This document shows positions 19,038 to 28,942 of a stretch of 64,000 nt of DNA, piece by piece. The notes beneath the pieces are model-generated. The model was not told the origin of the DNA, did no database searches, and worked only from the letters and a program-made list of their open reading frames with translations. The translations under genes and the position numbers were made by a program. Source of the DNA: Anodontia alba (taxonomy: Eukaryota > Mollusca > Bivalvia > Lucinida > Lucinidae); contig OZ024827.1 of NCBI GenBank assembly GCA_964016985.1, forward strand, positions 62,634,023-62,698,022, given 5' to 3'. Position 1 is the stretch's first letter. The number at the start of each line of letters is the position of its first letter.

Positions 19038-21024
19038 TAGCCACCTCCAAACGCACAAAATACTAGCATTAGCCACACCCTCAAACACACAAAATACTAG
19101 CATTAGCCACACCCTCAAACACACAAAATACTAGCATTAGCCACACCCTCAAACACACAAAATACTAGCGTTAGCCACACCCTCAAACACACAAAATACT
19201 AGCATTAGCCACACCCTCAAACACACAAAATACTAGCATTAGCCACACCCTCAAACACACAAAATACTAGCATTAGCCACATCCTCAAACACACAAAATA
19301 CTAGCATTAGCCACACCCTCAAAATACTAGCATTAGCAATTCCAAACACACAAAATACTGGCATTTGCCATCTCCACACAAAATACATTAACCATCTCCA
19401 AACACACAAAATACTAGCAAAGTCATCTCCAAATACACATAATACTAGCATTAGCCATCCCAAAACATACATAATAATAGCACTAGCAATCCCCAAACAC
19501 ACAAAATATTAGCATGAGCCATCTCGAAAACACACAATAGTAGCATTGCCATCTCCAAACACACAAACACTAGCATTAGCCATCTCCAAACACACTAAAT
19601 ACTTGCATTAGCTGCCTCAAAATACACAATATTATAGGATTAGCCATCTCCAAACACACAAAATACTAATATTAGCCATTCCCATACATACATAATACCA
19701 GCATTAGCCATCTTCAAACACACAAAATACTAGCATTAGCTATCCCTAATCACACATATGCAAAACTAGTCGTCTCCAATCACACAAAATCCTAGTATTA
19801 GCGATCTCCAAACACACAAAATACTAGTATTAGCTATATCAAAACACACAAAATACTGCATTTGCCATTTCCACACAAAAACTATCATTAGCCATCTCCA
19901 AACAGACAAAATACTAGCCTTAGCCATCTCCAAACACACAAAATACTAGCCTTAGCCATCTCCAAACACACAAAATACTAGCATTAGCCATCTCCAAACA
20001 TACAAAATACTAGAATTAGCCATCTCTTAACACACAGAATACTAGCATTAGCGACATACTAGCATTTGCTATCTCCTCACAAAATACTACCATTAACCAT
20101 CTCCAAACACACAAAATACAAAAAATCATTAGCCCTCTCCAAACACACACAAAAAACTAGCATTAGCCATCTCCAAACACACAAAACATTAGCATTAGCC
20201 ATCTCCAAACACACAAAACATTAGCATTAGCCATCTCCAAACATACAAAACATTAGCATTAGCCATCTCCAAACATACAAAACATTAGCATTAGCCATCT
20301 CCAAACATACAAAACATTAGCATTAGCCATCTCCAAACACACAAAACATTAGCATTAGCCATCTCCAAACATACAAAACATTAGCATTAGCCATCTCCAA
20401 ACATACAAAACATTAGCATTAGCCATCTCCAAACACACAAAACATTAGCATTAGCCATCTCCAAACATACAAAACATTAGCATTAGCCATCTCCAAACAT
20501 ACAAAACATTAGCATTAGCCATCTCCAAACACACAAAACATTAGCATTAGCCATCTCCAAACATACAAAACATTAGCATTAGCCATCTCCAAACACACAA
20601 AACATTAGCATTAGCCATCTCCAAACATACAAAACATTAGCATTAGCCATCTCCAAACACACAAAACATTAGCATTAGCCATCTCCAAACATACAAAATA
20701 CTAGCATTAGCCCTCTCAAAACACACAAAAACTATCATTAGCCATCTCCAAACACACAAAATACTAGCCTTAGCCATCTCTAAACACACAAAATACTAGA
20801 ATTAGTCATCTTAAAATACACAAAATATTAGAATTAGCCATCTCTTAGCACACAGAATACTAGCATTAGCAACTCCAACCACACAAAATACTGGCATTTG
20901 CCCTCTCCAAACACACAAAAAACTAGCATTTGCCCTCTCCAAACACACACAAAAAAAAACTAGTATTAGCCATCTCCAAACAGACAAAATACTAGCATTA
21001 GTCATCTCCAAACACATAAAAAAC
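19038..21024 (+). repeat. 2 kb minisatellite, ~32 bp unit
   Basis: Unit AGCCATCTCCAAACACACAA plus AATACTAGCATT. Early units (19060-19320) carry CACCCTCAAACACACAAAAT. The centre (about 20160-20700) is highly homogeneous with an exact 32 bp period and AACATTAGCATTAGCC. The outer parts vary more. Minus-strand frames encode cysteine/tryptophan/valine-rich repeats and are not taken as genes. Confidence 0.95.
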
Positions 21025-21059
21025 AAGTAATGCAATGCATAAGATCACACACGAACCTA

Positions 21060-21125
21060 CACGTTTGTCCGTGTTTCATATAGACGAACTTGCGCGCGTT
21101 TGTCCGGGTTTCATATACACGATGA
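21060..21125 (+). repeat. Two-copy ~43 bp repeat
   Basis: ACGTTTGTCCGTGTTTCATA and GCGTTTGTCCGGGTTTCATA, each followed by TAGACGA or TACACGA. Confidence 0.7.
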
Positions 21126-21289
21126 TCCGTTTTTCTCGCGGCACGATTTCGATCCTTTATTGTATATGATATTTACTCGATTGTTTAATTTTTACTCTGA
21201 ATATAGCTAGAGCCACCCTTATTTTCATTGAAACCAATTATGACTGCCTATGACGTAGACATGTAACTCAGTATCTTTTCTTATACAGT

Positions 21290-21410
21290 AAAACCTATAT
21301 ATGTTAAACAAGCACCTGTGGGAAGGACAAAAAGTGGTTGCTTTAGACAAGAGCTTGCTTAGTAAATGTATAGTTAAAATTAAACCTATTTGACTTCTAA
21401 GGAATATAAA
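21290..21410 (+). mobile_element. Single end of an unassigned MITE
   Basis: TACAGTAAAACCTATATATG then TTAAACAAGCACCTGTGGGA has the TA-CAGTAAAACC start of M2/M3-like elements, but no matching right end is visible. Possibly a one-ended fragment. Confidence 0.4.
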
Positions 21411-21518
21411 AATATGCCTCTAAATAGAGGTGAATGCTTTTAAGACAGAAACTGCATCTCCATGGCATTCAGATTGACGTGGTACATTGTGTGTACATGC
21501 AAAATAGACTACTTACAA

Positions 21519-21747
21519 GCGGGCCCCCGTAGCCTAGTGGATAGGAGAGTTGACTCTTAATCCAGTAGGTTTCTCACCGCTGTGGTTCGAGCCTCGCTCG
21601 GGTCATATGTGGGAAAGCCAAGTTCTACATTATAAATGGATGGTCAGGTGTTTTTCCCCGGGTTCTACTGTTTTCGCCCACCTTTGATGAACGATCGGCT
21701 CGATATAAGTGAAATATTCTTGAAAGGGCCGTAAAACCCAAATCAAA
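21519..21747 (+). mobile_element. SINE-b, tRNA-derived, intact, young
   Basis: A-box region GTAGCCTAGTGGATAGGAG and B-box GGTTCGAGCC. The body runs through GATCGGCTCGATATAAGTGA and the tail is GAAAGGGCCGTAAAACCCAA plus ATCAA. A perfect 13 bp target duplication, AGACTACTTACAA, lies at 21506-21518 and 21748-21760. The tRNA source is uncertain. A 5'-truncated copy is at 51433-51632. Confidence 0.93.
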
Positions 21748-21760
21748 AGACTACTTACAA

Positions 21761-22795
21761 CGTACCCAAATGCTTATAAGCAGTACACTCTGTTCGACAG
21801 CAGCAGATACGCCACACTGGTCAGTAAATTCTCTCTTAGAGGACAGACTGCCTTTTTACGAAACAACATTTCAAATGCAAACATCTCTTCATAAAGCAGC
21901 GAGACATTAGCAGCAAGCATACGCTCCAACAACTCTTAAGAATATCAAATCACAGACCCTTCTAAGCAGCATTAATTCATGACGTCTTCATGTTAATGTA
22001 CACTGCCTCTGAAATAGCATATCTCTGCTGGCCCGTTATGATTCTTCATAACCATAACTTCTCTTATTAACGTATCGGATATTCAAGGCGATGAGGCTTG
22101 CGATGCTATCTTTCCGCTTTACGTTTTCCCAATGACGTATCACCCGCAGACAGCCTCAGTTGACCCGAGATCTCGCGAGATCGAGCGAGATTACACTTAT
22201 ATGGTGTGCTGACAAGTAAAGATCATCATTCAATTATCCCTGATAAATTCCTCTTTCCAGGGCAACATCGGATCAATAGATTCTGACACATAAAATATTG
22301 AATACCGTCAGAGTTATTAGCTTTATGGAACCGATATGCAATTTGAGAGGCAACAAATATGGCGCCTATCGTTGCTGCCATATTTGTATAGCATCCTCTG
22401 ATTGGCTGGAAATCGACATCACCGGAAGACGATCGATGTGCCATTGGGTAATTTGCTTTTTTCTGCTCTCCAAAAGATGACTGACAGATAAATAATACAT
22501 ATTCATATAGTTATGATATGATATGAAATGTACATATTTGATGAAGATAACAGCGAGTCAACAGTATCTGAGAAATGAACAACATAACAGACGCATGCCA
22601 TTGGTTGGAGAAGTTGCAATATGGAAAGTCTTGTGGAGGGCTTGTTGTTTTACGTCTTTTCAGACGCTGTTGTTGGAAATGCATATTGTTTTAGATTTAT
22701 GAAAACCGTAGAGGGAAAACAGCATTTATTTTTTCGTTCGCTAGCACTTATTCAAGACAATATTTTTCATCCACACCTACTCCGTTTGTTATACA
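21761..22795. other. Spacer with local palindromes
   Basis: No gene or known repeat. GAGATCTCGCGAGATC at ~22167-22184 is a small palindrome. CAAATATGGCGCC and GCTGCCATATTTG (about 22355-22388) form an imperfect inverted pair. Several ATTGG boxes occur between 22398 and 22610. This could be regulatory, but nothing downstream supports a promoter. Confidence 0.35.
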
Positions 22796-23098
22796 TTACG
22801 AAAACACGCCTATTCAAATATATTGAAAATGTCACCCCCCCCCCCCCACCCAAAAAAAAAAAAAACTGAAAGTTTTCAGATAAAAATTCTGACATTTTTC
22901 ATATTTCTGCTCAAAACATAGATTGTGGGTACTCTTTAGAACCGCCTCGGTGAGGCGGTTCTAACGAGTACCCACAATCTATGTTTTTGAGCAGAAATAA
23001 GAAAAATAATGTATACCCCTGTAAACCCGCAACCCCAGTTTTACTATATAAAAGTGGGGTTTAAGAGGGTCAAAATTATATAGGTATGTTTTCGTGAT
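22795..23098 (+). mobile_element. M4 MITE, full length, core K
   Basis: TIRs CATTACGAAAACACGCCTAT and the complement of CATCACGAAAACATACCTAT. Core-K hairpin 22914-22986 (GATTGTGGGTACTCTTTAGA ... and complement, tip CGCCTCGGTGAGGCG). The right flank of the core has GTATACCCCTGTAAACCC and TAAAAGTGGGGTTTAAG. Other M4 copies: 30252, 38816, 47305 and 63652. Confidence 0.9.
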
Positions 23099-23130
23099 GT
23101 ATGTAGCCACCAAGATCTCGATACCGGGTG

Positions 23131-23206
23131 TGTGAACAACGAAGACTCGGACCAGACTGCGCTAAGGCGCAGGCTCACCCCTGTCTTCACTGACTGCATC
23201 GGGAAA
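23131..23206. mobile_element. Q hairpin
   Basis: GTGAACAACGAAGACTCGGA with tip ACTGCGCTAAGGCGCAGG and right arm GTCTTCACTGACTGC. Confidence 0.7.
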
Positions 23207-23209
23207 AAA

Positions 23210-23655
23210 TGTTAATTTTCCCGAGAACAAGTCATGTCTGTTTATTGTCAAATTGCGTGCTGAAATATTAATTGAAATTATGATATGAAACTGACAGTTT
23301 TATTGAAATACATAAAATTTGACAGGCAATCAACAATGGAGAATGAAAAACCAGAAATTCGGGTGGTCTGCGTTTTCTCAAGTTAGTCTAGAAATGATTT
23401 TGATCCATTATTTTGCATCATAAAAGTCTTTATGTCAGGGTCTACATCATCGGCTAATCAAGATTAATCAGGGGAATATTATTTTATCAACTGATAAAAA
23501 ATGAAAATCATTAGAAATGTCAGATATTCCGTTATAATGAAATCATGGAAACATCTCATAAGAATAGGTTGTTCGAACCATGTGCGCACAGCTAAGGCCT
23601 GGATTAACCTGCTATTCGCGGCCTTTGTTGTCAATATATGCTGCAAAATCAATGG
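23210..23655. other. No recognisable feature
   Basis: AT-rich spacer between Q hairpins, no supported frame. Confidence 0.4.
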
Positions 23656-23735
23656 TTCTATAAGCGAAGAGCTAAGCTTTTGATCAGACTGCGAGCATGC
23701 GCAGGCTCATCTGGGGCTTCGTAATCCGCATATGC
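23656..23735. mobile_element. Q hairpin
   Basis: GCGAAGAGCTAAGCTTTTGA / CTGCGAGCATGCGCAGGC / CATCTGGGGCTTCG, then CCGCATATGCC, an outer segment frequent next to Q hairpins. Confidence 0.65.
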
Positions 23736-23794
23736 CTCGAAGACCCGTCTTTTTTATATTATGCTGATCGTACATAACATGAGCAACCTGATGA

Positions 23795-23998
23795 CAAAAC
23801 CAACAAAATGGATGTGCTCCCAACGAAGACTCAGATCAGCCGGGGCATCCTCCCAGTCTGATCAGTCTTCGCTGTGCGCTCAGTGAGTAGCTAAGGACCC
23901 AAGCTTTCTTCATGCGGACTGCAAAGACTCAGATCAGACTGGGCGGATGCCCAGTCTGATCTGAGTCTTTGCTGGACGCACATGTCATGAGGTGGCTC
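23795..23998. mobile_element. Q doublet, well preserved
   Basis: The leader ACCAACAAAATGGATGTGCT precedes hairpin one (CAACGAAGACTCAGATCAGC ... GTCTTCGCTGTGCGC). The linker is GACCCAAGCTTTCTTCATGC. Hairpin two is GACTGCAAAGACTCAGATCA, tip CTGGGCGGATGCCCAG, closing in CTGAGTCTTTGCTGGACGCA, then ACATGTCATGAGG. Hairpin two is almost perfect. Confidence 0.85.
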
Positions 23999-24059
23999 GT
24001 ATATTATGTAAAGGAAGAAGGCTTAATGTAGATAGTATATGTTAATATTGAATGCCTAG

Positions 24060-24118
24060 ACGAGCTTGCACATCCACGCAGTCTGGTCAGTATCTTTGCT
24101 TTTTCGCAGGACGGTTCC
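24060..24118. repeat. Q right-arm fragment
   Basis: ACGCAGTCTGGTCAGTATCT then TTGCTTTTTCGCAGG. Confidence 0.45.
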
Positions 24119-24191
24119 ACAATAGTCTTAAGTCCGAGTTGTAACCACTGCCTTTGCTCTGTGGTGATATTTTATTCTGGATTTAAGTATC

Positions 24192-24300
24192 ATTCGATGC
24201 CATTTTAAAGAATTTATTCGATTTTTCCTCTGAAAATAGGGACTGACACTTCATTTAAGCCGTTTCCGCTAGTATTGCAAAACAGCTTCATGTAACCAAC
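24192..24300. repeat. M7 half-element
   Basis: CATTCGATGCCATTTTAAAG ... TTTTTCCTCTGAAAATAGGG ... ACACTTCATTTAAGCCGTTT corresponds to one arm of M7 up to the hairpin tip; the other arm is absent. Confidence 0.5.
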
Positions 24301-24449
24301 TACCCTGGTGTAACCACTGAATCAAGAAGGTTCATGTTCTAATGCGGGCGACGGTAAGCGTTTAGCAGTTATCTTCTGGCACTGAGCATGCACCACCTGG
24401 AATTCGAAACTGTCGAAGCAAAGAACAAAATGGAGCAATGTTGTTTAAG

Positions 24450-24750
24450 TTGACTTAAAGGACTTCCAAGCCAGGGATAAGAAAATGTATTTTATTATAG
24501 CAGAAAATAACAAACTGGACCGCCACAGACCACACACTTTAAAATTGGCTTGGGCTTGGAAAGTGCTTATTTAGTGTGATAGAAATTCTTTTAACTTAGT
24601 AGTAAATAACCCTATGGACCTCCATGGGACAACGGGGTACATTATAAAACTGGCAACGTCATGCCAAAGCTGGCATTCGAAACGCTTACTTTAGCAGTAG
24701 AAACTAACCGATTGGTCTGCCACAGACAACGCTGTAAAATTTACTGGTCA
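24450..24750 (+). repeat. Three-copy diverged tandem repeat, ~115 bp
   Basis: Each copy has a version of AGCAGAAAATAACAAACTGG, a CGCCACAGACCACACAC-like block and TAAAATTGGC-like bases. The copies begin near 24490, 24596 and 24700. Confidence 0.5.
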
Positions 24751-24812
24751 GACTCCTCCTAAACACAGACACGATTCCCTATTCACTGGGGTTTATTTCT
24801 AAAAGATACATA

Positions 24813-24954
24813 ACGTATTCGACCTAATTACCGCACCGTGCGCGTAGGATTTTAAAAATTACTAGGAAAACTTGCGGTAAAATATGTATCCACCTATACT
24901 AAAGGTACACTTAAAAAAATATCAGCAAAGGACTTATGTAATGATGCTTATGCG

Positions 24955-25001
<47 letters not shown>

Positions 25002-25213
25002 GATTTTTTTTTTTTCTGATTTTCTTTATAAAAGCATATATTATGGGTACTCATTTGAATTGCATCGACAAGTCAATGCAATTCAAATGGGTACCCATAC
25101 CATATGGGTGTGTAAAAAAGTAGACAAAAAGTACACTGGCGGTAATCTGAAGACTACGGAATTGCTTGACTGTGCGCTTATAGTGGTCTGTGCGGTAATT
25201 AGGTCGAATACGG
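24813..25213. mobile_element. M5 MITE, long TIRs, core K
   Basis: Left TIR 24813-24835 (ACGTATTCGACCTAATTACC then GCA) is matched at 25191-25213 with one mismatch, flanked by TA (24811-24812, 25214-25215). Inside are a (GT)n tract at 24957-24998 and a core-K hairpin at about 25035-25105 (TATTATGGGTACTCATTTGA to complement, loop CGACAAGTC). The tip is TTGCA-based rather than GCGCC, the most divergent K seen. Only copy in the window. Confidence 0.87.
24957..25015. repeat. (GT)n plus T-tract inside M5
   Basis: About 21 GT repeats followed by a T-rich stretch. The Cys-Val frame starting here is an artefact. Confidence 0.95.
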
Positions 25214-25215
25214 TA

Positions 25216-25540
25216 TTCACAGTTACATTTTGTCGAAAATCTCAGGCGTTGAAAGTCTAATATTTTTCTCAGTATGCTTCCTTCTTTGGTGAACCTCTTG
25301 GCAATTTCAGTCGATGTCTGTTCCGTTCAGAAAGATTGGGGTCACACTGAAAATCTCTTGTAAAAGTTCAAAAACATGTTCCAATTAAAATGTGTTTCTG
25401 TGCTGGGAATTTCTAAGAAAACCTTGAAACAGAAATAAGCCGAAAGAATTACTATTTATGAACTCATTGCATGCGTGGGGGAGGGGGCGGGGCAGATATT
25501 TCCACGTCAGATTTATTTTTCTGGAGATGCATCCGTTCCT
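25216..25540. other. No recognisable feature
   Basis: Spacer between M5 and M7; GGGGGAGGGGGCGGGG at ~25479 is a G-rich patch with potential for quadruplex formation. Confidence 0.4.
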
Positions 25541-25541
25541 C

Positions 25542-25722
25542 TTAACCCTTAAAAGCGCTAGGCAAATTTATAGCAGATGACATTTCTAAAGTTTACCATT
25601 ATTTTTCAGAACAAATAAGGCTAGGCAGACGATTAACATGACATGCCAAGCCTTATTTTCTCTGATTAATAAAATAGTATATATTTAAAGTGTCATCAGC
25701 TGTAGTTGTGATTGCGATTAAA
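25542..25722. mobile_element. M7 MITE, TAGTTGTGATT subtype
   Basis: The left border is TTAACCCTTAAAAGCGCTAG, then GCAGATGACATTTCTAAAG. The centre ACGATTAACATGACATGCCA is asymmetric: the left copy of the octamer arm is missing. The right end CATCAGCTGTAGTTGTGATT matches the split copy at 13480-13535. Confidence 0.75.
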
Positions 25723-25768
25723 TTACAACTGATGAAAAGAACATGCTGCTGACCATAAAAAACTTCTA

Positions 25769-26059
25769 TTTGGCACCGGTATAGTGACATTTGGCACCGG
25801 TATAGTGACATTTGACACCGGTATGGTGACATTTGATACCGGTATAGTGACATTTGACACAAGTATAGTGACATTTGGCACCGGTATAGTTACATTTGGC
25901 ACCGGTATAGTTACATATGATACTGTGGTAGTTACATTTGATACCGGGATAGTTACATTTGACACCGGTTTGGTGACATTTGACACCGGTATAGTGACGT
26001 TTGACACCGGTAAAGTGATATCTGGTACCGGGATAATGACGTTTGGCACTCGTATATTG
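25769..26059 (+). repeat. 21 bp minisatellite, ~14 units
   Basis: Unit ACACCGGTATAGTGACATTT plus G, with GGCACC or GATACC variants and GTTAC versus GTGAC. Because 21 is a multiple of 3 and units lack stops, frames of 70-125 codons stay open on both strands. The products (V-T-F-D-T-G-I heptads on plus, N-V-T-I-P-V-S heptads on minus) are simple consequences of the array. ACCGGT is palindromic in each unit. Confidence 0.95.
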
Positions 26060-27310
26060 GAGCCTTGTGTCAAATATATTGAAGTAAGTCAGCGACGTCT
26101 TGAAATAGTTTCTTGAAACGGGGAACGTTCTTACACAAAACAAATTAGTTTATATTTAGCAATTAACATTTGACAGTCAACATATCATTGCGCACTGGTC
26201 TTTCATTATGGCTGCACAACTCTCCACAACAGCATGGAAAGTAAATGACTCGCTCTAATGACATTTTAGCGTGGAACATACTTATAACTCTGGTTTGTGT
26301 CCATTTTCTATGTTCACGACAGGATAATTATCTTACACCGAGTTTTGTAAATATCACTTTCATAATCAAAAGCAATTTTGCATTCGCAGTGTCAGAAGTT
26401 TTAAAGTCAATTACTATGACGACATTGGCTGTCAATATCTCAGCACAGAACGGAAATATACAATCAAGAAACTAACAGGCAAATTTCTCCTGGCTTCCGT
26501 AAATATATTTGTAGCAATATTCAAAGAGATCTGGCATGTTTATTGAAGAAATAACCGTTTCTTCTATTTCATTTGTAGTCTAGGACGGCAATTTATAAAG
26601 TGAATTGAAAATTAGTATTTGCAATTTTATGAGGTTCCGGAATAAAGGATATTCCACGATAATGGAAAAATCCTGTTCATTTCTCAATATTACCGTTTTG
26701 ACAATTGTATGATCGAATAAAAACACATTGATATCTTTCTCAGAATAACAATTTTATAGAACTCGAAGTAACTTTTTGCGTTTGATGACAGGGAATTGGT
26801 AAAGTAGGAGATTAATGTGCCAATGAAGTTGTGTTTTATGGTCGTCCAATTTTGCGGCAGAAGGTTTAGTGCTGTTTTTCAAGCTGACTTCTTATAAATT
26901 TCCATTCCATTTGATATTTGCATCTTATCTCAAAGTTGAATTAAGCATCTCGGTTTAAGTACATTGCGAAATTAAGCCATACAATAATTCCATTCCGCCA
27001 ATATTATGCGTAGAATAGAAAATGAATTAATGACAAAATAGGAAATAATGTCTTTCGGGCACGCATGTTTGCCATATACAATTATATATAAAACATCAAA
27101 TGATATCGGATCTTTCGTGATCCTGGGTTATATGTGGGACCTGAATTTTCAACCAGTCTTTGATGTATAATGATTCCACCGTAGATTCCTCATTTAATTA
27201 AGCTAAATATCTATAATCTTCTAAAATAAAACGCAAAAGCTAATTCACAATGCCATAAATGATATTAAAATATGATAAAGTGATCCACCTCTTGCTAAAA
27301 CTTGGTTCAA
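26060..27310. other. 1.25 kb with no recognisable element
   Basis: AT-rich, no inverted or tandem repeat and no shared module found by eye. A 76-codon plus frame at 26245-26475 has hydrophobic stretches but no motif, splice context or neighbour that would support it. Confidence 0.45.
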
Positions 27311-27316
27311 CGCATG

Positions 27317-27487
27317 TACGAAACGCGAAGGCGATGATCAGACTGCGCGTCCGCGCAGTCTGATCATGGCCTCGCGTTTCGCCAGCAGGTTTCACAATAT
27401 CCAGACTTTCTTTAGGAAAACGAAGACCCTGATCATACGGTGCTGATGCAAAGGCTAACACGAGCCTTCGCTGTTCGAATATGCATT
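27317..27487. mobile_element. Q doublet
   Basis: Hairpin one is GAAACGCGAAGGCGATGATC, tip CTGCGCGTCCGCGCAG, then GATCATGGCCTCGCGTTTCG, very well paired. Hairpin two is worn: GAAAACGAAGACCCTGATCA ... CACGAGCCTTCGCTGTTCGA. Confidence 0.8.
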
Positions 27488-27489
27488 AC

Positions 27490-28090
27490 GCCGCCATTTT
27501 ATGTGACAGGGTTCCAAAAGTACAAATAGATTGGTGTTCGCCGGTTTCATAGGCGGCTTTACTATTTGAATTACTTAGTATTTCCGTAATCAGAACTTCT
27601 GGCTTTGAAATTAGAAATTTATGACATACTTGATTATTTTGTAGACTGTGTAGATATCGAAATTGAACCCAATCCTTCGCTAATGATACGTATGGACATG
27701 CAAACGTGAACCAATCCGGCATGAATGCTCACATGTCTATTCATGCTTTTTAAACAAAAGCCAGATAAGCAGGGTACTGACATTCTGTGCCAGATAGCAC
27801 GGGCTGTATACGCATTGCCAAACAATGTCTTGCTTTAAACTCCTTTGAAATATACAACAGTGGCAGAGGCTTATAATTCTACTTAAGGGGGTATCAGCTC
27901 CCCAGTATAGGTGTGCAACATGTAGTGTGCTGTTTCGTAAAATCTGATTGGCTGCTGACTGAGGTTTTATCAGGACTACAATCTAGTTCTCTTAGAGAAC
28001 CCCGTATGATAATAGCTTTCGCCTTTGCAGTACTTCATTAAATGTTTACAGAAATAATAATTACGCATGCCAGTTGCACAGTCAATGAAA
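27490..28090. other. No recognisable feature
   Basis: Mixed spacer with no shared module; short minus-strand frames only. Confidence 0.4.
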
Positions 28091-28094
28091 ACAA

Positions 28095-28277
28095 AATCAA
28101 GGGACGACATTTTGAAATATTTTTCTAATTTGTTCCAGAAAACAGGGTTTGACATTTCATGCAAACTGTCTCTTAAGGAGACAGTTTACATGAACTGTCA
28201 AACCCTGTTTTCTTGAAAAAAAAATATCATCAAGTTGTTGTCTGTTGAATTTGCACTGAGCGTGGTAAAGGTTAAAC
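28095..28277. mobile_element. M7 MITE
   Basis: GGGACGACATTTTGAAATAT ... CAGGGTTTGACATTTCATGC, tip GTCTCTTAAGGAGAC, and the complementary arm GTCAAACCCTGTTTTCTTG. The right end is GCACTGAGCGTGGTAAAGGTTAA. The hairpin centre is close to perfect; the left border is lost. Confidence 0.83.
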
Positions 28278-28279
28278 TT

Positions 28280-28705
28280 GAAACCGTTTCTTACTCTGAT
28301 ATTAATTTGGAGCAAGGGCTATACAAACCACTGCTGAAGCCAGCTATCTAGCCAGTGACATGACAATTTCCTCCTGGAAGTCGTTTCGAGGGTCATAGCC
28401 CCGTTAGTAGGATTATAAGCCTCTTAGCTGCGACTGACTGAACTGAATGAAACTTAACTGTAGGTATGGGCGTGCATGTTTGCTCGAAATTGCTCGTGTA
28501 ATAATTCAATTCAGAGGACTTCTGTCTGACAGGTCACAGACTACAACATAATTTCTGATTTTTTTTTATTCGTGCTACATTTGATCAGAATGCATAATTC
28601 AAGGCAAATCTTCAACAATAAAGGTAAGAGTTTGTACCGGGGTCGTTTCCTTGAAAATGATAGGGACAAAGAGACATTCATTCATAAAAAGGCTTGAGAA
28701 AATGT
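28280..28705. other. No recognisable feature
   Basis: Spacer; no repeat or coding evidence. Confidence 0.4.
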
Positions 28706-28708
28706 AAC

Positions 28709-28927
28709 TTAACCCTTTGTAGACTGAATGCACTCCCCCCACACTACATATTGGAAGATTTTAATTTCGATGTCAGGCTATGTGCTTTAGATATTCCTAG
28801 ACAAAAATGATACAACTATTTGTAAACAGTGGTGGCCCTGATCAGACGCCGCGTTCTGCGGCGTCTGATCTGGATCTGCACTGTTTGCCAAATACCCTTG
28901 TAGGGGCCTCCAGACTACAAGGGTTCA
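28709..28927. mobile_element. M10 MITE (TTAA, core P)
   Basis: The left end is TTAACCCTTTGTAGACTGAA and the right end the complement of TGAACCCTTGTAGTCTGGAG, imperfect TIRs different from those of M8 and M9. The core-P hairpin lies at 28822-28889: GTAAACAGTGGTGGCCCTGA ... GCCGCGTTCTGCGGC ... TGGATCTGCACTGTTTGCC. The only M10 copy here. Confidence 0.8.
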
Positions 28928-28942
28928 TGACCTTTGCTCCCT

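Noticed and set aside
19038..21024. CRISPR-like array
   Set aside because: There are no unique spacers; units are directly adjacent and degenerate, typical of a minisatellite, and the genome is eukaryotic.
22300..22620. Promoter with CCAAT boxes
   Set aside because: Scattered ATTGG words and a small palindrome only; no open frame or other promoter element follows.
25723..26143. Overlapping 110-125 codon frames on both strands
   Set aside because: All come from one 21 bp tandem repeat. Openness in several frames at once argues against coding.
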